In this document: piece after piece, positions 31,587 through 35,624 of the stretch | How the letters are laid out: every line of letters begins with the position of its first letter | How positions within the stretch are numbered: position 1 is the stretch's first letter | Origin: a virus | Length of the DNA stretch: 35,624 bases | Virus record (IMG/VR): IMGVR_UViG_3300044638_006012 | Span: 1 to 35,624 of that record | Direction: 5' to 3' (one strand) | Translations under genes and position numbers: made by a program | The notes under the pieces: model-generated | Seen by the model: the letters and a program-made list of their open reading frames with translations, nothing else | Told to the model about the DNA's origin: nothing | The model's database searches: none

Positions 31587-31715
31587 TTATTTTTTTGGTT
31601 TCTTTTTACCCTTCGTGGCTGGGATTTTCTTAACTGAAGATGGGGTGGCCGGCATTGGCGTTTCGATTGGGGCCGCAAATGCGGCGGCTCCTGAAGTGGA
31701 TGGCGCTTCGCTCAT
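31587..31715 (-). CDS. Small basic-tailed protein (42 aa)
   Basis: ATG 31715 overlaps the preceding TGA (ATGA) and the gene ends in TAA two bases before the giant ATG, filling an otherwise empty 128-base gap. The product starts MSEAPSTS, is Ala/Pro-rich, and ends in a Lys-rich tail (VKKIPATKGKKKPKK). Such short basic proteins may bind DNA or act as a translational coupler. Four-base overlaps on its side match the rest of the operon. Function unknown. Confidence 0.55.
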   Translation of the reverse strand: MSEAPSTSGAAAFAAPIETPMPATPSSVKKIPATKGKKKPKK

Positions 31716-31987
31716 ATATCCGCGTCCTGCTTGGCAACTTCAGGGCCTTTGTATTTTGCGGAGATAATCTGACGATTCTTCTTCTGTTCATCGGTAAGAA
31801 GCGGGCTTCTCGACCTGCCTCCTTGGGGGATGTTTCCGATTTTTCCTCCCTTTCCATAGACAAGCTTTTGCATAACTCCGTCTTTCTGCGCCATTACAGG
31901 TACGGTTTTCCCGTTGACATCAATGCCGGCGATCTTGTCGCCCTTGGAAACCGGCTCGCCTTCTTTTTTGTAAAGCTGTGGGTTCAT
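31712..31987 (-). CDS. Hypothetical protein with lipoyl/biotinyl-like half (91 aa)
   Basis: Residues ~10-50 (EGEPVSKGDKIAGI, then TVPVMAQKDGVMQKLVYGKG) follow the spacing of a biotinyl/lipoyl or HlyD-type barrel: G-x2-V-x2-G-D, then A-x-x-D-G-V, then a K-V/L-x-x-G turn. The modified Lys position cannot be assigned with confidence. The C-terminus is basic and disordered. ATG overlaps the preceding TGA and its own stop overlaps the next ATG, so translation is coupled. It may be a small virion or packaging accessory; the fold is a guess. Confidence 0.5.
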   Translation of the reverse strand: MNPQLYKKEGEPVSKGDKIAGIDVNGKTVPVMAQKDGVMQKLVYGKGGKIGNIPQGGRSRSPLLTDEQKKNRQIISAKYKGPEVAKQDADI

Positions 31988-33366
31988 ATTTCTGGAACTG
32001 GGGTGGGGCCTTGGTAGCTAGAAGCGATTCTCTTTTTCCCCTTCTTCTCCTCAAGCGGGAGTTGCGGTGTCTGGCGATCTTGACGATCTGCATCCGCGTT
32101 GGAGGCCAGAGTGTTGCTTGTCCTTGCGGCAAGCGGGTTTGGCTCATCTGTTCCCTGTCCTGAATTGAGCATAGCGGTAACGGGGCTTTCTGGCCTGACG
32201 CCCCCCTTCTGATACCTGTCAACATTCGCATTAAAGGCGGCTACGCTGGCATCGGCATCGGTTTTTGCCTGCGCGATAGCCTCTTTTCCTGGCATTCCGT
32301 TAATTGTTCCTGGCTGGCTTCCGGCAACCGTATTTGGAGTCGTGTATCCTGGGACATTATTCGCCCCGCCTTGGATTTGATACTGACCAACTCCTCCTGA
32401 AGGGCTTGGCTTGTATGCCACAAATACCTTTTGGTCATTCGTGCGCTGTGCCGGATTGTTCTTGGTGGCGCCTCGCTCCTGCATGGCATTGAAAGCTTCG
32501 CCCGACATTACAAAGCTGCGCTCCTTACCTGGAACAAGGTCGCTGCCTTGAAATTCCGGATCATTCCGGCTCGCGTCTCTAGCTGCCGCGTTTTGACTTT
32601 GCGAGGCGGCAACTACTGTTGCCTGATCCGCGGTAGGGGAAGCGGGCTTGTACCTAGTCGTGGTAACGTCGCCGCCGCTTCCGGTGTAAGTCGTGGCACC
32701 CGTCACCCTGCCAATCATGGGATTAGCCCCCTGTCCTCGGGCATTCCGCTCATCCGCTCTTGCCTGAAGTATGGCGCGGTTCTGCGCTTTTTCTTCCGGC
32801 GTGTTGCCTGCGGTTAGTCCGGCTGCTTCCCTGCGTTCTTGAATATCTACCTCGTCGTTTCGGTACATCAGGGCTTTGTTAGCCCTATCCTGATCTGTTT
32901 CTCCTGGCGGTCGGTAATTACCGCTTTGGCTTCTCCGAAACTTCTCCAATCGGTCTGTATTTACCTGCTCCGACTTTTCAAGATTCCCCTTCCCTGCCTG
33001 CTCGTTGGCAAAATCCGCTTTCTGGCTTTCGTGCATCACGTTATCCCAGTATTTCGCATGGTGCGCCGTGCGCTCTGCGAGAAGCGCCTGAACCGCCGCC
33101 TCGTTTCCGTTGCGACTAAGCCCCCTCACTTTTCGCTGATATTCACGATCTCCGGCGAGGGATTGCGCGACATATAGCTCCTTGGCGCTTGTAGGGCGCG
33201 AAGACGGGCCGGCGTACATCTTGGCAGCTTCATCGGGCGTAACTGCGCGCTGTTTCCTTTCGGTTGTGGGAGTTAATGATTCATTTTTGGGCCTTTTATC
33301 CATCTTGTCGAATCCCTCCTTATCCAAGGAAGAGGGCTGAAAAACAGTTGATGGGGTTTCGCTCAT
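31984..33366 (-). CDS. Disordered hydrophilic protein following terminase (460 aa)
   Basis: No family recognised. The sequence is rich in Gln, Asn, Ala, Arg and Gly, with a short helical region (KYWDNVMHESQKADFANEQA) and long low-complexity stretches, ending in a basic motif (EEKKGKKRIASSYQG). The frame opens at GTG 33393, but ATG 33366 (MSETPSTVF) is likelier because of its MSE opening, which recurs in neighbouring genes. No SD supports either. Position between TerL and the giant gene suggests a packaged internal protein or linker partner of the giant protein. Confidence 0.65.
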   Translation of the reverse strand: MSETPSTVFQPSSLDKEGFDKMDKRPKNESLTPTTERKQRAVTPDEAAKMYAGPSSRPTSAKELYVAQSLAGDREYQRKVRGLSRNGNEAAVQALLAERTAHHAKYWDNVMHESQKADFANEQAGKGNLEKSEQVNTDRLEKFRRSQSGNYRPPGETDQDRANKALMYRNDEVDIQERREAAGLTAGNTPEEKAQNRAILQARADERNARGQGANPMIGRVTGATTYTGSGGDVTTTRYKPASPTADQATVVAASQSQNAAARDASRNDPEFQGSDLVPGKERSFVMSGEAFNAMQERGATKNNPAQRTNDQKVFVAYKPSPSGGVGQYQIQGGANNVPGYTTPNTVAGSQPGTINGMPGKEAIAQAKTDADASVAAFNANVDRYQKGGVRPESPVTAMLNSGQGTDEPNPLAARTSNTLASNADADRQDRQTPQLPLEEKKGKKRIASSYQGPTPVPEI

Positions 33367-33413
33367 AGATGCACCGACAATATGAGGGCGCACACAGAAA
33401 ACAAGTGTTTTTT

Positions 33414-35360
33414 CTAGGTATATTGCCTGACTCGGGAAGGAACACCAATCGGCGCTCTCATGGCCTCTATCAAGTCCCTTGGAACACTTCTTACAACCTG
33501 CTTTTCCCGCAACGTGGTTGCCCCGCTCATGCAGAAAAGGCCGATTGCCAGCGACATTACGTCATCATCATGCTTCCCTGGCAAAGCTTCTGCCTTGCCT
33601 CTGTCATTTACGATAAATGCCCGCATCTGCGACAAAATCGACGGGCAATAAATATCCAACTCCCCTTCCCTGATGGATGCGGCAAGCCTTTCGATAAGCA
33701 TAGAGCGGTTCCCTGTCCTCCCTGCCCCGTCGCTCGTCTGCCATCCAAGCTTTTCTGTCGTCCTATTGCTCAACTGGTCAAAGGCCTGCCTCCTGTAAAT
33801 GGAGACGGCTGGGTACTGCCTCAAAAGCTCAATCAGCGCCAACCCTGGGCCGTTCACTTCCGGCACAACCAAGCAATTCCCGTAATGCGACGACAACCTA
33901 ACTACAAAATCCGCTAAAACATCCAAGTCAAACCGCGCCGGTGATGAAATCCGCGCGACAACTGCCGCCTTCCTCTCAACTCCTCCGCTGACATAGGGCG
34001 CGCGCAAAATCATGGCGCTGTGGCAATCCGGATCTTTACCGCTCGCCTGCGATCCCGTCATTACGTCCACCGGCATAATGTAGGAGCATCCTTCCTTGGG
34101 CTGCTCCCAGATTGTGAACACCGATTCATTTTTATCCGTGTTCCTCCATACAACCTCCCCGCCCTGCTGAACGTCCAAGATTCCAGTCGCCGGCATTGCC
34201 GCCTTCACCTGCTTCCCGATGTTTGCCATCCCCTGCCCGTCAAACCGGAGTCTTCCGCTAGATAGCCAGCAATCCTCTTCGTTGCTAGGATACTCCTGAT
34301 CGAAAAGCCGCGCCTCCCCTTGGCACTCGGTTGCAATCGTCCTGCGCCGGTAGGCAATATGACCAAGGCGCAATGAGTAGCGCGCCATAATCTCCTTCTC
34401 CTCTAGCGTCAGCGATTCCTCCAAGTTGGAGGCGGCAGGGGGGTCTAGCTTGTCCTCGGAATCCGAAAACTCATACCAAGGGGAAAAAATCCGTACATAC
34501 CCGTTGCTCGGCTTGCCAGCCATGAAGTCATCTAGGCTTATGGCCTGCGCGTACCTCTCATAGAAAGCTCCCGCTGCCCCGTTCGGTGTCGATTCCATGA
34601 GGACAAGCGTATCCGCGAGCCAGGGAACGCAGTTAAGCAATCCATTCAGGATTACATCGGCGCTCCTAGCTCCGTCGTTCTGCCAATGCGCCACTTCGGA
34701 AAGCACCATCACTTGAAAGGTTCCCGATCTGCCTGGATCACTCGCGCCCGCTGTCTCGCTTACAATGCGACTCCCATGCGACCAATTTCCTCCCTCTGCC
34801 AGCACCTTGCCATTATTCCCCCAAGGAAACTTGTCGCTGTCATTGTACCTTCGCACCATCGAAAGAAGGTTTTGTGTCGTCTTATCCTTGTTGCCAACAA
34901 AACACGCCGCTGCCCTGAAGTTCCTCAAATGGGTATAGGAGAGCGCCGTGGATATTGTGGAAGATCCCTTTTGGCGAGGCTTCAAACAAATCAGGCGACA
35001 CGGGACTCCCATCTTTCTCGCGTGAAGGTAAGCCATGACAATCTTCCGCTGATACTCGTTCGCGCGGGGGGCTACAATCTGGCCGGACTTGTCCAGAATC
35101 TTGCCGAACACTTCAAACCACATCGTCGGGGTTGATCGCACCATCAGCGTAATGTCGGATGGAGTGAGTGAGGCCAAAGAAGGAGACGGCGGGGGGGTCG
35201 TGTTGGATTTGGCTGTATCCTGTATGATCGGCGGCGGCAAAGTTGGAGACGGCGGGGGGGTTCCGTCGTCGCCCGCGCCGTCGCCCGCTCCCGATCCGAC
35301 GCGCGCTGCGCCCCTGGGTCTGCCGGCCTTCCGTTTTGGTTTATCGCTACTGGCTGTCAT
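33414..35360 (-). CDS. terL: Terminase large subunit (648 aa)
   Basis: TerL pumps DNA into the prohead and cuts concatemers. Walker A-like KPRQKGSST lies at residues 127-135; Walker B ends VMVLSE (217-222), with Ser-Glu rather than Asp-Glu, a variant I recall in some terminases; the coupling motif is ESTPNG (256-261). The RNase-H-like nuclease has D432 (MPVDVM), E501 (VPEVNG) and the KHDDDVM cluster (D598-D600). The N-terminal ~65 residues are disordered, with an AT-hook-like KRKAGRPRG (10-18) and two Pro-rich repeats. It starts at ATG 35360 without SD. Full length and motifs suggest an active enzyme. Confidence 0.92.
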   Translation of the reverse strand: MTASSDKPKRKAGRPRGAARVGSGAGDGAGDDGTPPPSPTLPPPIIQDTAKSNTTPPPSPSLASLTPSDITLMVRSTPTMWFEVFGKILDKSGQIVAPRANEYQRKIVMAYLHARKMGVPCRLICLKPRQKGSSTISTALSYTHLRNFRAAACFVGNKDKTTQNLLSMVRRYNDSDKFPWGNNGKVLAEGGNWSHGSRIVSETAGASDPGRSGTFQVMVLSEVAHWQNDGARSADVILNGLLNCVPWLADTLVLMESTPNGAAGAFYERYAQAISLDDFMAGKPSNGYVRIFSPWYEFSDSEDKLDPPAASNLEESLTLEEKEIMARYSLRLGHIAYRRRTIATECQGEARLFDQEYPSNEEDCWLSSGRLRFDGQGMANIGKQVKAAMPATGILDVQQGGEVVWRNTDKNESVFTIWEQPKEGCSYIMPVDVMTGSQASGKDPDCHSAMILRAPYVSGGVERKAAVVARISSPARFDLDVLADFVVRLSSHYGNCLVVPEVNGPGLALIELLRQYPAVSIYRRQAFDQLSNRTTEKLGWQTSDGAGRTGNRSMLIERLAASIREGELDIYCPSILSQMRAFIVNDRGKAEALPGKHDDDVMSLAIGLFCMSGATTLREKQVVRSVPRDLIEAMRAPIGVPSRVRQYT

Positions 35361-35504
35361 TCGCGTCTGTTGGTGGTTGGTATAGGCTGATAACTACAGA
35401 TAACACACATTATGAATAGTTGCGGGCCTTGATTATCAACGACTTATGAAACCCCTGAATAGCTGATAAAATCCCGAAAAGTTAAGTAATTCATTCATAG
35501 GTAC
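35361..35504 (-). promoter_or_regulatory. Intergenic region upstream of TerL with short repeats
   Basis: This is the longest gene-free stretch (144 bases) and AT-rich. It has a weak promoter candidate on the minus strand (TTGATA at 35439-35434, CATAAT at 35414-35409, spacing 19). It has direct repeats TGAATAG[TC]TG at 35413-35422 and 35456-35465, and two GATAAC copies ten bases apart (35389-35394, 35399-35404). These could be operator sites; each is short enough to be chance. Confidence 0.35.
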
Positions 35505-35624
35505 TTACGCATCATGGTGGGGCGCTGTCCCATTTTCAAGCATGGGCGACAATAGCCCTGACTCTATAAGCCGCATCGCCTCTGGGCTATGGGTGGCTGC
35601 GGCTATCGCCTCCCTCAAGCTCTC
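35505..35624 (-). CDS. C-terminal end of a gene upstream of TerL (partial, 39 codons)
   Basis: An open minus-strand frame enters at the window edge and ends in TAA at 35507-35505. The visible residues (SLREAIAAATHSPEAMRLIE, then SGLLSPML) form regular helices and end PHHDA. The start lies outside the window. A small terminase subunit is the usual neighbour here, but nothing in these residues proves it. Confidence 0.5.
   Translation of the reverse strand, partial: ESLREAIAAATHSPEAMRLIESGLLSPMLENGTAPHHDA

Noticed and set aside
32241-32489. 82-codon alternative frame within the 460-aa protein gene
   Set aside because: Moderately helical but Arg/Ser/Gln-biased, with no SD or promoter; not distinguishable from chance.

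Overview
The window reads as part of a tailed double-stranded DNA phage (Caudoviricetes), free or as a prophage. It is a virion-morphogenesis block, almost all on the minus strand. Read 5'->3' on that strand the order is: the C-terminal tail of an unseen gene, large terminase (TerL), three hypothetical proteins, one 18.7-kb gene for a 6228-residue multidomain protein, two glycosyltransferase-like genes, portal, two probable virion proteins, a third glycosyltransferase-like gene, scaffold-like protein, major capsid protein (DUF4043 / N4-gp56-like), a small protein, two head-tail adaptor-like proteins, and a threonine-repeat protein cut by the window edge. Portal plus N4/SU10-type capsid and adaptor proteins, with no sheath or tape-measure gene visible, suggests a podovirus-like particle. 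That is inference; the host cannot be named. Many starts lack a Shine-Dalgarno (SD) sequence, while a few have perfect ones.

The giant protein fits the phage 'polyvalent protein' class (the P1 DarB-like group): many enzymatic domains on one chain, in this class often packaged and injected with DNA. In order it holds coiled coil, a glycine/alanine-rich hydrophobic region, a zincin-like EExxH segment, a DdrB/ParB-like domain, a RelA/SpoT-like domain, an N6-adenine methylase, an SF2/SNF2 helicase, an intact RadC/JAB domain followed by a second JAB-like domain without its metal ligands, a phage-common domain of unknown function, a sigma-region-4/LuxR-like helix-turn-helix, and a C-terminal region resembling large polyvalent protein domain LPD38.

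The most unusual feature is that low-complexity linkers of this gene appear to carry other genes. Two protein-like ORFs run in the +1 frame on the same strand (27921-28247, with an AGGAGG six bases before its ATG, and 24186-24533). Both begin in a similar sequence context. A third ORF lies antisense at 24710-24919 behind a sigma70-like promoter that would make an almost leaderless mRNA. The scaffold-like gene has the same promoter-to-ATG geometry.

The other theme is possible virion glycosylation: three glycosyltransferase-like genes sit among structural genes, alongside a Thr-every-second-residue repeat protein and a Ser/Thr-rich probable surface protein. One small plus-strand gene (5363-5638) lies between scaffold and glycosyltransferase genes. 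No tRNA, CRISPR array, insertion sequence or integrase was seen. No stretch over 300 bases lacks a gene; the longest is the 144-base region upstream of TerL.
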